A stretch of DNA of 64,000 bases from contig CAKAKS010000031.1 of assembly GCA_916700875.1 (NCBI GenBank), positions 3,910,477 through 3,974,476 on the forward strand, written 5' to 3'. The stretch comes from Sebastes aleutianus. Its lineage: Eukaryota; Chordata; Actinopteri; Perciformes; Sebastidae. Under the pieces are notes generated by a model. The model saw only the letters and a list, made by a program, of their open reading frames with translations. It did not search any database and was not told the DNA's origin. A program made the translations under genes and the position numbers. This document shows, piece by piece, positions 53,449-64,000 of this stretch (positions are counted from its first letter, which is position 1; the number at the start of each line of letters is the position of its first letter).

Positions 53449-55726
53449 CAAAGACATTGCTCCATATTGCTACTAGTGGTACAAAAACTCTACAGGGTAT
53501 GCTAATCTTTTATTTTTTATTTTTAACATATCTAACATTCTTCTTCCACTCCTCTCTTTCACATTTTTCTTGTCACCACATGTGGTGGCAAGAAATGCTT
53601 ATCTTTATGTCAGCATTGTTTTTTTTAAGATACATTTTTGTATATGAAGATTCTTAGTCATCCAGGTCAAATTCTTTCTAGAAGCCAAAGCAGGCTGGAT
53701 TTGCTGTTTGTAGACTCATCCAAGGAACTACATTGGTTCTGACGTGTGGGGAGTTCCCGGGCATTCAAATCTCAAAGAGTTTAAGTTTTGCTGGGGGAGT
53801 TTCACGTTGCCGATAACAGGAACAAATACAATTGTTTGATATGTGGTTTCAAACTGTCACTGGGTGTTCAGCTAAAACGGTGATGAAACTGAGCAAAAAA
53901 AATCATCAATTTCACAGCCTCATCGATCCAAGATCCTTGACTACCAAAAGTGAAGTAGTCTGAAAATGACTGGACTGTATTGTGGATATTTTGGGGGGGT
54001 GTGCCTTTGAAAGAATAACTAACTTGCTATCCAGCAAAATATTGGACGATATAGCTAACATTGTTAGAAGGGGCTTGTACCAAATAACTCTCCTTGTGGT
54101 TGCTGAGGCACAGCTCCGTCCATGAGACTAAAGGAAGGGCTTTGCAAGTTCTAGCCCTTTCTGATTAACTCTGAAAAAAAAAAACCTCTCCCTGGGGAAA
54201 CATGAGCGTCGGTCTATAGGTTTTTACATGCCGCAAAGCAATTTCAAAGAAAAGGTCTATAGGTATTCACGTGTTGGACGAATGTGACACGCTGTGTCAG
54301 TGAGTGGATGTTCATCCAAGAACAATTAAAAATGGTGGATAGCAGCTGGCAGCAAGAGTGTAAATCAAACAGGGGCAAGGCGAGGTGAGAGGAATTAAAA
54401 AATAAAGAAAACATAAAATGAGGTTGTGCTCTGATAGGATTGTGGCACCTTTAAGTGTGAAAACAGCGTTTAATTCCTCCCCAGTAAAGCCGCTGCTCTC
54501 CCCCCCTCCCCTCATGAGACGTCTCTCTGCATGAAAAACAAATTGTACGGTAAAGTTTTCAGTGCATATAGCACAGTGAGTGAAAGAGTGAGCAGTAGGA
54601 AGAGGGTGACATAGAAGTAGAGAGAGATGAGGAGGTGGTGGGGGAGGGGAGGGGGGGGGGGGGGGGGGGACATGGAGATGATGAACATGCCATTCTGATC
54701 GCCCCGCGCTGTGCTGAATGTTCTGCAGTGACACATGCGTGACATCAGAGCAGCCCAACATGACCGCCAGAGGAGCCCAGTGTAATGCAAAAATGAGGAC
54801 ACATCTTTCAGCATCAGTGCCCCACTGTCTACAGACACAGGCATACACAAACACACGCCCACACGCCCACACAAAGACATACAGAGAGAGCAGCGCCCAC
54901 ATCCACTGAGTGCCATGTACATTTTTTTTCAATTAGAGGCAACAGAATGCTTTAATTCATTATCTTGCATGCAAAAAAGGGAGGAAAAAAAACAGTGGGG
55001 GGAACGAAATGTTGTTTGATATGATCAGGGTAGGTGAATCAAGAGAATGTCTCATGACATGCGGCATTTCCCATAATAAAAAAAAAATCATAATGCCATC
55101 TAGTGTTATAATGTGACATAAAAGGCTGTTTGTTCAAGTGCACAGCAATACATTCACATTTATTTTAAGTTCGTACACCCCCCTGGAACACTCCCCCCAC
55201 CCACACACACACACACATTACTGTGACCTGAGAATCTTCCAGTCAGCACCAGGCGAAGCTAGCATACATGTGATCAAATAACATGCCACCTTGGTTAACC
55301 TCAGCGGCCTGGTGACACGCTGTAAAGGGCCCGAGCTGACCTATGCCAACAGAGCTTGTTTATCTGCATCTCAAGCCAGAACAGAGTAAACAACATGGAC
55401 ATAGGAAGCACCCTCATGCAGCGGAAAAATACCATGCATTTTTCAGTGCTATGTACATGGGTTCAGTTGAGGATGAACACACAAACACACACCCACACAC
55501 ACCCACAGACACAAGTATACGTGACTTGCGTGCCTTTAATTGCTCGCTGTTGCATGATCCTGTACAAACAAAGGTATCATAGTTATAATACTATACTACT
55601 ATAATACTATTACTTTTAAGGTCAGGTCATTTTGGATTTGGTGACGGTCTGACAATATGGAGCATCTACTGTTTTTTATGTAGCAACAAATTTATCAATG
55701 AACATATGATTTTTTTATGTAGTTCT
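53449..55726. other. noncoding stretch, no gene seen
   Basis: AT-rich start, a purine/G-rich block at 54600-54670, then CA-rich patches at 54840-54880 and 55200. The 206-residue minus-strand frame at 54312-54932 comes from the G run and CA-rich sequence and is not convincing. Confidence 0.5.
54651..54669. repeat. 19-base G run
   Basis: A homopolymer run of 19 G following a GGAGGTGGTGGGGGAGGGG lead-in. It produces the false proline-rich ORF on the minus strand. Confidence 0.95.
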
Positions 55727-56190
55727 ACATTTTGGGAAATATATATATAATTTGCTTTCTTTCCGAAAGTTAGATGAGATGATCGATACCACTCTTCGTA
55801 TTTGTGCGATAAATATGAAGCTACTGCAAGCAGCCGTTTAGCTTAACACAAAGACTGGAAAGAGGAGAAAACGGTTAGCCTGGCACTATCCAAAGGTAAA
55901 AAGAAAAAAATCAAAGCTCACTAATTAACATGTCATATCTCATTTGTTCAATCCGTACAAACACGCAAGTATAAAAACAACCAGTTGAGGTTTTACGGGG
56001 GGTTACGTGCAGGACTATTTCTTGGCTAGGAGCAGTGACTTCCAACCAGCGTTTTTTTATAGGCTATGGATGAGATAAACGAGATATAACATGTGAAATA
56101 GTGAGCTTTAGAGGAGCTGGTGGGAAGATTTCTTTTCTTTTTAAAAAAATAAATAAATCTTTTCTAGGCTAGCTGTTTTCCCTGTTTCAA
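55727..56190. repeat. interspersed repeat related to 1519-1740 and 56838-56965
   Basis: From TTCTACATTTTGGGAAATAT through GATACCACTCTTCGTATTTG and GCAAGCAGCCGTTTAGCTTA to CTAGCTGTTTTCCCTGTTTC. Wording and length fit a dispersed teleost repeat. Parts recur in the window in both orientations. Confidence 0.6.
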
Positions 56191-56837
56191 GCAAACCAAG
56201 CGCCGGGCTTTGAAGTAAATTTTCAAAGTGGCCAAACTGTGGAATTACAACTTCTGCGTCCGTCACATGATGCCGAAAGAGACGTCTGTATATTAGTAGA
56301 TCATTTTTTTTTGTTTAGGTAAATCAACTTCCCAGTACAAATACTTAAATAGCCCTTATTTAAATTATTAGGTATAAGTTGCAAAATGCACTAATAACCA
56401 AATTATTTTTCTTCCTCCGTTCATGTGAATGAGCCCCAGACCGAGGCTAGTGAGATAGAAGGGAACCTGCGAGTTGGGGAAACTCTCGCGAGATGGTTAA
56501 GCATTGATCTTGAATAGTTAAGGTTAAGAGTCTCGTGATGGTTTTGCAAGTTCTTTCAGATCTCAGATCAGATTTCGCAATTTGCGGGTTTCCTTTTAGA
56601 CACGACCCAGACCTATAGGGCCAGACCGAGGGCGGGGAGGCGGGGTTAAAGGACACGCTATAGTGTGCTTGCTCTGTGGGGCCCAATGGATGCGGATGAT
56701 CGCCAAAAGATCCGGGTAATTTTAAACTCTGATGTTGAACTTTTTTTTGGCTTTATGCGCCACTGAGCAACTTTCATAGGAATGAACGGGGCCCCGCCTC
56801 CGACGCTGTATCCAGTTCTCTTAATACGTCCGTGGTT

Positions 56838-56965
56838 TGAGTCTTTATGCTAAAAGCGCTAACCGTCTCCTGGCTGCAGCTACATCCTGAGTAGACAGAT
56901 TTGAGAGCGGTATCAAACCTCTTATCTAACTCATGGCAAAAAAACAAACAAAAAGCAAGCGCACA
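56838..56965. repeat. reverse fragment of the repeat at 55727-56190
   Basis: GTCTTTATGCTAAAAGCGCTAACCG and GAGAGCGGTATCAAACCTCTTATCTAAC are the reverse-complement counterparts of the 55780-55880 part of that repeat. Confidence 0.55.
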
Positions 56966-57305
56966 TAGAACATCAAGGGATGACAAAGTTAATTGTTGCC
57001 ATCAGAATAACCCCAAAACGTGACATTTCTAGCATTTAAGTAGATTAAAGCAGTTAGATGTCAGGGCCTAATTTCAAGCAAGTGTGACTTTCACCTTCTA
57101 CAGGGAACACAATTGCAAGCATCAGGTAGGTAAGGCTGTGATTTAGCAGTAATTGCTAACGCATGTTAGCTGTGGAAGTGTTGGCGGTCGGGGGTTGAGG
57201 GGGGGGGATTCAGATTCCTGTCTTTTTCCACTGGCTCCTACCAGCGTTCTGCCAGGCTGTTAGGACATGAAGAGCACATACAGGACAGGTCACTGCCACA
57301 GAGAA

Positions 57306-57324
57306 GGGGGGGGGGGGGGGGGGG
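57306..57324. repeat. 19-base G run
   Basis: A homopolymer run of G in otherwise unique-looking sequence. Confidence 0.95.
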
Positions 57325-57499
57325 TCAGCCTATCTGCTTTCCTCACTTATTACCTTATGCACCAATTAGCATGCTTTGTTTACTGGCACGAGTCTTGAGA
57401 GAGGCTTGAAGTTTGCAGCAATTTAATTATGTACAGCACACTACGAAAGAGCACGGAAAATTGAGGTGGGCTGCGAGGATAAATGCCATCCACAGTGCT

Positions 57500-57535
57500 C
57501 CCTCTCTCTCTCTCTCTCTCTCTCCCTCTCTCTGT
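57500..57535. repeat. (CT)n microsatellite
   Basis: About 17 CT units with one interruption. Confidence 0.95.
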
Positions 57536-58218
57536 CTACTTCTGTGTGTAGCTGAATGATTCTGTGGGGTTTATTTATGTGTTTGTGAATGCGTGTGTTT
57601 GTGCATGTTGGCGTGCGTCATCCCCCGAATTATAGGTTTGACTTTCACAGTAAGTCCCCTCGCTGAAGCTCTAAGGATCTGAAAAAAAATATCAGGCTAC
57701 TGTCTTCAGTTCAAATGAAGCGCTTGCGAAAGACAGCGGGAGTTTAAAAAGTTGATTTAAGCTCACACATTCTTCTGTATTTAAGTGAAAGACCTTATGG
57801 GCTGTAAATTAAATACACAAAAGGAGTTCAACCGAGGTTCCCAGAACTTGAAAAACAAGTGCCAGGTAATGCTGATGAACGACTTGGAAATCTTTTGAAG
57901 CTTTTCAGAATCGGCCCTAATGCACATTACAACAACAAGTGAAATAAGCTTTCTATAAGGCTTCATAACCTTCATGAATTTTTAATGTGTGCTGATGCCA
58001 CAAATGCCATAAAATGAGGCAAAATAGCTTTCGACTGTGAAGTATTAAATCAAAATTTTCCGTCCACTTTGAGAATGCAATCTCATGACCGTATCAGCAA
58101 CACATCCTCGTCATACTGCTCTGCCACGGCTACGTGCTCCTATTCATGCTGAAAATACTTGGAACAATCAAATGTGCACATGCTCCCTTTCTTTTCTTTT
58201 TTCTACTCAAGCACAAAT

Positions 58219-58219
58219 G

Positions 58220-58254
<35 letters not shown>

Positions 58255-58266
58255 ACACACTCACAC
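58219..58266. repeat. (CA)n microsatellite
   Basis: Over 20 CA units with TCA interruptions. Confidence 0.95.
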
Positions 58267-58354
58267 AACACAGGCACGACATTCATGCCATGTGATCTTG
58301 CTAGGCATTATGCCAACGGCCAAACATGTCACTTACCAGAAATCTCTGAGACAG

Positions 58355-58412
58355 AGTGAGAGAGAGAGAGTGAGATAGAAAGAGAGAAAGAGAGAAAGAG
58401 AGAGAGAGAGAA
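58355..58412. repeat. (GA)n / GAGAAA microsatellite
   Basis: A purine-only tract of GAGA and AAAGAGAG units. Confidence 0.95.
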
Positions 58413-58962
58413 GGATTCTGCACATTTGTGAGTTTGTGAGAGCTCCTTGTCGAGTGGAAGTACAGTAACAGTACATACACAGGGAACATGAGATTTAGCT
58501 GCTACAGTTATCTGCGATGGTGTGGGGGCAGTCGATTCTGAGAAAAGGAAAAGAGGCACGTGATCTTTGAGATCTAATGTGGAATTGTTCTGAGGAACAT
58601 GCCATGTTTACTGTTCATTGTCTAAATTCTTGGAAGGCTTCCTGAAATGCAAGCAGCGAGCCAAAGCAGCCCAAATCAGTTACATTTTAAGATTCCTGAT
58701 GGCTTTTCTCTGATCCTCTCTCTCGCTCATTTGCTCCCTCATTATTTCTCCGCATGTTTTACTGTATTTCAGCATGTGCATAAATGGACTGTACCTGTGT
58801 GTTTGTGCACAGTAAATGGCAAAGAAAATGTTCTTTAATGGTAGTAGAAACTTCCAGCTACATTATTATCTCTGTGTGGACCACAAACCACTGGGGGAAG
58901 TAGAAATTACAAAAGGTATTGCATTCGAATAACTACCCAACCCTCTTTTGTGGCTTTGGCAT

Positions 58963-59296
58963 AGGGCGGCAACGATTATTTTAATTGTCGATTAATCTGT
59001 TGATTTTTTTTCTCAATTAATCGATTAGTTGTTTGGTCTATAAAATGTCGTAAAATGGTGAAAAATGTGTTTCCCAAAGCTCAAGATGACGTCGTCAAAT
59101 GTCTCGTTTTGTCCACAACTCAAAGATATTCTGTTTACTGTCATAGAGGAGGAAAGAAACCAGAGCATATTCACATTTAAGAAGCTGGAATCAGAGAATT
59201 TTGACTTTTTTTTCTTAAAAAATTACTCAAATCAATTATCAAAATAGATGGCGATTCATTTTAATAGTTGACAATTAATCGGTTAATCGTTGCAGT
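58963..59296. mobile_element. short inverted-repeat element, TGCAACGATTAATCGATTAG family, copy C (reverse)
   Basis: The same family in the opposite orientation, from AGGGCGGCAACGATTATTTT to GGTTAATCGTTGCAG. Its interior matches copies A and B, including the CCCAAAGCTCAAGATGACGT and TTGTCCACAACTCAAAGATA segments. Confidence 0.8.
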
Positions 59297-60016
59297 TTGT
59301 ACTTTCATCTTTTTGGCTGCAAACTAATAGGGTCATGCAGAATAAATGCACATCTTTGGTTGACAACTTTCAGGCTGATCTCTCTCTCTTTTTTTTTTTT
59401 ATTCTTTTCCCTCTTCTTGACCAAACATTCCTAGTGTTGATTCAGGTGGGAAACCATGTAGCTAGCTACTGTATATCAGTTAGAAGACAGACCAAGGGAA
59501 CATTGGTCATTTGGACGTAATGTAGTTTCTCTAAGTAGATTTATGTTACAGCCGCGCAGCCAGATTCACCTATTTAGCAGTCAATCTGATTTGATGTGAC
59601 TTCCAACTTAATTTAGGCTTTGATAAGAAAATATGTGGACAAGGCAAGGTCAGCTTTAGCTACTATTCATCTGCATTTCAGGAGATGAGGATTTATACCC
59701 CTTTAGACGTGCACATGGAGTTGAGTGGATACGCCTCCCTTCTTCTGTTTGTATCTTTCAAACCTTTTGGATGGCCAACTTTAAAGTCATCTCAGATATA
59801 CGGATTTACCAGTTAGTTATACTGAACTACTCTCATACTGACAGAAAAAAATCAATGCAGCATAGTATAGCGATATTTTGCGTGGCAATATTGTTTCGAT
59901 ATACGGACGTCAAGTATTGATCTTTTATTATATAAACTATTAACCTCTTAACAATCCGGCGGACCCGGACGCTATTCTGTCTTTGTAGCGGGTTCAGTCC
60001 TAAAGCTAGAGTGAAT

Positions 60017-60165
60017 TGTAAATGGACTTGCATTTATATAGCGCTTTTCTAAGTCTTGCTCAAGGACACTTCGACATGTGACCGGAGGAGGCGGGGATCG
60101 AACAACCGACCAACCTTCCGATTGGTGGACGACCTGCTCTACCGTCTGAGCCACAGCCGCCCCCA
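60017..60165 (-). mobile_element. V-SINE-like tRNA-derived SINE
   Basis: The minus strand begins GGGGGCGGCTGTGGCTCAGA with an A-box-like TGGCTCAGACGG and a B-box-like GGTTGTTCGATCC (60108-60096), and ends GCGCTATATAAATGCAAGTC. Identical AGTGAAT duplications flank it (60010-60016 and 60166-60172). Confidence 0.85.
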
Positions 60166-60182
60166 AGTGAATATACTGGAGT

Positions 60183-60847
60183 AGGGATGTTAATAATTAA
60201 CCGTTTAGCCGTTAACCGACATTAAGCATTTTAACCACCTTAAGCCTTGAGTCTGAGCCGGCGTTACAGATACAGGAAGTTGGCTCCCGTCTATAGCTCG
60301 CTTGAGCGGTGGAGTCGTAGCCTCGTAGCATTTATTCACCGACAAATAAACTGTACACACACTGTCTGCTACACCTACGTTCACAGCTGTAACGGCAACG
60401 ACAAAAAAACACACACACGGTCTGTCGGAAACTCGCTGAAGTTACGCCACGCTGACAGACCATATGTGTGTGTGACTACGGCGAGCACAAAGCTACCAGC
60501 AGAGCTACAGCTGCTAACGTAGCACAAACACACACACTGTTTTGTTGGATAATCGCTATCGTTACGCCGGGCAGACACACAGATGACAACCTGCTAAACT
60601 AAACTAAATGTGCGGTGGAGACTTTTACTGGGAAAGTGGCTGCATGTCCGCGACACTACACGCAGCATCGTAGCTGCTAAGTTAACACTCCCGGACGGTG
60701 AACTGGAGACTCAGTTGTCTGTTGTGCTCATACACTGCAGCTGGAACACCGCTGCATGCGAGGCACAAATCTTGTGAGTTAACGGTTAATAATCGGTTAA
60801 CGACGGTCGGTTATCGGTTAAGAACATTTTTCAAAATTAGCATCCCT
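60183..60847. mobile_element. short element with GTTAACCG-rich inverted ends
   Basis: The ends AGGGATGTTAATAATTAACCG and AAAATTAGCATCCCT are inverted repeats enclosing GGTTAACG/CGTTAACC words. AGTA-like bases lie at both outer edges. No coding capacity. Confidence 0.7.
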
Positions 60848-61161
60848 AGTAAGAAGTGTCAGCTTGTTGGGAAGGATGCTTAATAACGCTCAAAAGTTAC
60901 GCTAAGTTCTGGCGAGGAAAAACTGGCCATGGCCGTTTTCATGGTCTCTTGACCTCTGACCTCAAGATATGTGGATGAAAACTCTGAGATGAACAGAGTG
61001 AAAACTGTATCTTATCAGATAAAACAGATGTTGACAAACTGCATACTTTGCCTTGTTGAAAAATATTCAGTCCATCGCAAAATCTTTAAAATCGCAATAA
61101 GATCTTATAGTGACTTATCGTGATGATATATCGAGGAGCCTCTGGTGATTCCCACCCCTAC

Positions 61162-62231
61162 TAAGAAGAGAACCAAACTATTTTATTTTTTATTTTCTGT
61201 CTCTCTCTTAAACAGTTTTAAGCGACAAAACTGCATGACAGAACATCTGCATGTTGGCCAAACAGAACCAGTGCCACCCAGACCTGGAAACAGTTAAGTA
61301 TAATTTTGCAGATGACATTTTAAATTGTTGCTACTTCAAGGAAAAACCACCATGACACCTTAGAAACTACTGCGTGCTGGGAGGGCACATAAACCGATTT
61401 GTCCAGTAAAAATTGAGATAAAATTAGAATCATATTCACATTTCTATCTGTGGTGACATTAGACATTCTTTCAGTTAACCTTAACTGTTCACTTCTATTA
61501 CCAGCAACCAAACAAGCCTGAACACACCACCACCAGCAGCAATAGTTCTGTGCTACATAGAGAAGATGTATGAGAATATGATGTATGACTGGTGCCCTGT
61601 ATCGCATACCATCAGCAGTGACTCATTACTGTCTCAGGAAAGGAAAATCAAACACACATAAACACACTCCCCGCATGAGTATACACACATATACAGGGCA
61701 GATAAAAGTGCACCAAGCAGGCACACATACACACAGAGCAAATGAAGCAGCTCTATAGGGACAAAAACTCCAGGTTTTAAATGTTTGGATCAATAAACAT
61801 CGTCTGAGTGTATTATTGTTATCCTTAAATATTTGTGGACTAAGAAATAAAGTGCTTTCCATGTGTTGAGGCAACGTCAACTCTTTTCTCATTTGTGTGT
61901 CTAACAGGAGATGAGGCAAGACTCTCTCAGTCTTTGTACTTTCCTCCGCCGGTATCCGCATCAGTTCTATTTGAAACCGTGTTGTCGTTCTCTCTCCTCG
62001 ACACTCCCCACTTGCACAGAGCCCCGGGCCCCCTTGTGGAATGCTGTATAATGTGAGGCCTATGGAGGAAGGGCATCCCGGGACACGGCGAGAGCACACA
62101 CACACACGCTAAACACACTCACCGACACACGCAAACACGCACACACAGACAAATACAGCTGTTGAGAGCCATCACAACCCTTTGGCAGACGGCCAAGTCA
62201 AAGACGAGCGGTGTTGGAAGGGCCTCCGTTT

Positions 62232-62266
<35 letters not shown>

Positions 62267-62646
62267 AAAAAGTCCAACATTTTCCATGTATGTTGAGTTA
62301 AACACTGAAGATAGAAAGTTGGCAGTGAGAACTCACATTACCCCGAACTGGTTTCCCCGTATTGGAGGCGAGGTGTATCATAAAGTACCTTGATAAAAGC
62401 TGCCTTTGTCTTGCCTTAGGACGGGCTGGTACACCTATGGAATCATGCTGTTCTAGTTATTCAAAAGGGAAGTACAGAACATCTTGTTATCCCCCATTGT
62501 ACATGGGAGAAGCAGAAACAGATGGGCACTAAAACACTCAAGAATGGTGAGGAAGGCGGCACACATATGACTCTATATAAGACAAGCAGACATTTCTAAT
62601 GTCCAACCTGTGTGACACCTGTCTGGGGGCCCGGATGCCTCATCAT
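61162..62646. other. noncoding stretch, no gene seen
   Basis: Unique-looking sequence with CA-rich patches and the AAAG run at 62232. The 159-residue minus-strand frame at 61626-62105 shows no recognisable domain and consists largely of CA-repeat translation. Confidence 0.5.
62232..62268. repeat. (AAAG)n microsatellite
   Basis: Nine AAAG units. Confidence 0.95.
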
Positions 62647-63228
62647 AGGGGCTGCACAATTAATAGAATATTAATCACGATCACTATTTTTGCTTCCCAC
62701 AATTAAAAAACATGATCGCCCGCAATATGGACGTTTCAAATGAGCGTTCTGCTCATAGAAAACTCTAATAAGCGCTTCCTAAACTAACAGCCGGTGATCG
62801 AGATGTTTTGGCTTCACTTTTGGTTATAGATATTATTTATACAACCGATGTGTTTATGATTAAATTGAGAGCATGAAATTGTTTATTTAGCTCTTAATGT
62901 TGCCAATTTTGCTCTCGAAATGCACCAGATTGAAGCATTTAATTGTATAATGTAGCTAACAAAAAAGGGGTAGGCCGAATATTCCTGTTATTTTTTCTCA
63001 TTAAGAAATATACAGTATAATATAGCAGAACAAAAATATTGCAATGTCAGTTTTTTCCAACATCATGCAGCCCTATTTTGTACATTAGCAGGATGAGAGT
63101 GCTCTCTAATGTGAAAGTGCAATCAAAATATGTTGTCGCTAAAAACCAATGAATAATCGTGATAAATAATCGTGATCTCAATATTGATCAAAATAATTAG
63201 AATTTTGGCCATAAGCGTGCAGCCCTAC
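62647..63228. mobile_element. hAT-like short element with CTCATCAT duplication
   Basis: The ends AGGGGCTGCACAAT and GTGCAGCCCTAC are inverted repeats, and identical octamers CTCATCAT flank both ends (62639-62646 and 63229-63236). The interior is AT-rich with repeated AATCGTGAT words. Confidence 0.85.
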
Positions 63229-63249
63229 CTCATCATATACTGTAAGTCA

Positions 63250-63296
<47 letters not shown>
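63250..63296. repeat. (CA)n microsatellite
   Basis: About 23 CA units. Confidence 0.95.
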
Positions 63297-63301
<5 letters not shown>

Positions 63302-63511
63302 GGGTTGTTACCACAATGACAAAGATAAAGATGTAGACCGTAACTAAGTTGGAAATATTTGGGATTTTTTTTCACAGTCATCTTGAGAACAAAACACTTG
63401 ACGGTGGACCGGAGAATAAGAATGAGAGCAGGGTGACAGAGAGAGAGAGAGAGAGGGAAGGAAAGTGACAGGAAATGAAGAAAATTGCCACAAGCTACAC
63501 GCCGGCTAGCC

Positions 63512-63522
<11 letters not shown>

Positions 63523-63571
<49 letters not shown>
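63523..63571. repeat. (CA)n microsatellite
   Basis: About 24 CA units. A 13-base G run follows at 63622-63634. Confidence 0.95.
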
Positions 63572-63576
<5 letters not shown>

Positions 63577-63634
63577 CCATGTACTGTACACACAGGAGGA
63601 GAAGGGGTGGAGGGAGGGAGTGGGGGGGGGGGGG

Positions 63635-64000
63635 TGAGGTATTGCATGTACTGTATACTCAGATGACTCCTGCAGGGTTCAGGTGAGGTAAACAGAGCTG
63701 CAACTGACAGACCTCACATTACAGCAGGCAAAAGTGTATAAATTAAACTTGTTTTTTTTAAACTTTTATAATGTTTACCAATCACTCTGACATTATCAAT
63801 TTAAATGTATTAATCCATTTTGGTTCACAATCCTCACAACCCAAACATTTTACAGTCTATACTGTCATTTTTTTTTTATTTTAAAGAAGAAATTTAAAGA
63901 AATGTATCTTCACTGTATCTTGAACTAACAGTGCTGGTTGAGGATTTGAGGAGCCAGCTGTCTTGGATCATAATAAACTGTCTCCTACTTGTGAAATAAT
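63635..64000. other. noncoding right edge, nothing recognised
   Basis: AT-rich sequence after the last CA and G runs, with no splice-bounded open frame. Confidence 0.5.

Larger units (their letters stand above)
56966..58084. other. noncoding stretch with candidate conserved blocks
   Basis: Apart from a G run and a CT run, 57340-57480 and 57660-58080 are non-repetitive, balanced AT-rich sequence with homeobox- and forkhead-like words (CAATTAGCATG, TTTGTTTAC, CATGAATTTTTAATG). They look like enhancer-type noncoding DNA; conservation cannot be tested here. Confidence 0.35.
59865..61161. mobile_element. composite of AT-rich DNA elements with two later insertions (tentative limits)
   Basis: The left part has TATAGCGATATTTTGCGTGG and the right part TTATCGTGATGATATATCGA and GATTCCCACCCCTA, resembling two ends of one element. 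Within it are pieces of the AGGGCTGTCAA family (GGTTCAGTCCTAAAGCTAGAG; GGCGAGGAAAAACTGGCCAT), a SINE at 60017-60165 and another element at 60183-60847. Confidence 0.45.

Noticed and set aside
54312..54932. 206-residue minus-strand ORF with a proline run
   Set aside because: The proline run is the 19-base G run and the rest has CA-repeat character. No domain and no splice context.
60096..60165. tRNA gene on the minus strand
   Set aside because: It is the tRNA-like head of a V-SINE-type element flanked by AGTGAAT duplications.

Overview
The window is nuclear DNA of a ray-finned fish, most likely a percomorph teleost. The coding signal is two vertebrate genes broken into short GT-AG exons. The rest is introns and spacers full of repeat types typical of teleosts: hAT-like and Harbinger-like short DNA transposons, tRNA-derived SINEs, RTE and L2/Rex1-like LINE relics, CA/GA microsatellites and minisatellites. 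No prokaryotic, organellar or viral gene layout is visible.

Both genes lie on the minus strand. From 24481 leftward to the window edge is nup214, the cytoplasmic-face FG nucleoporin. I could place 25 coding exons (24481 down to 2287) whose junction phases all agree: 3462 nt, exactly 1154 codons. They cover the N-terminal beta-propeller, a Ser/Pro/FG-containing linker, the coiled-coil region that family members use to bind Nup88/Nup62, and the start of the C-terminal tail. A 26th exon (752-821) is tentative. The long FG-repeat C-terminus must lie beyond position 1. Its introns carry an 18-bp minisatellite (10030-10677), an RTE-type LINE fragment (21393-22545), a Harbinger-like element with a SINE inside it (17061-17888) and several hAT-like elements with 8-bp target duplications.

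From 40266 down to 32050 is a complete nacc2 coding sequence: six coding exons, 1773 nt, 590 residues. It encodes a BTB/POZ plus BEN-domain transcriptional repressor. It is closer to NACC2 than NACC1 by diagnostic residues in the BTB, linker and BEN parts. The interval 24482-32049 is probably a long nacc2 3' UTR followed by a short spacer and the nup214 promoter. The interval 40337-64000 shows no recognisable coding exon and probably holds the nacc2 5' noncoding part and upstream sequence, again with many mobile elements and simple repeats.

The two genes do not share a pathway. Their proximity reflects old linkage, since in human both are on 9q34. I found no new gene system. The features most worth a second look are the nested transposon insertions with readable target-site duplications, the variant-coded minisatellite, an upstream ORF starting on the first base of the nacc2 start exon, the last visible nup214 exons, and two repeat-free blocks upstream of nacc2 that look like candidate conserved noncoding elements.
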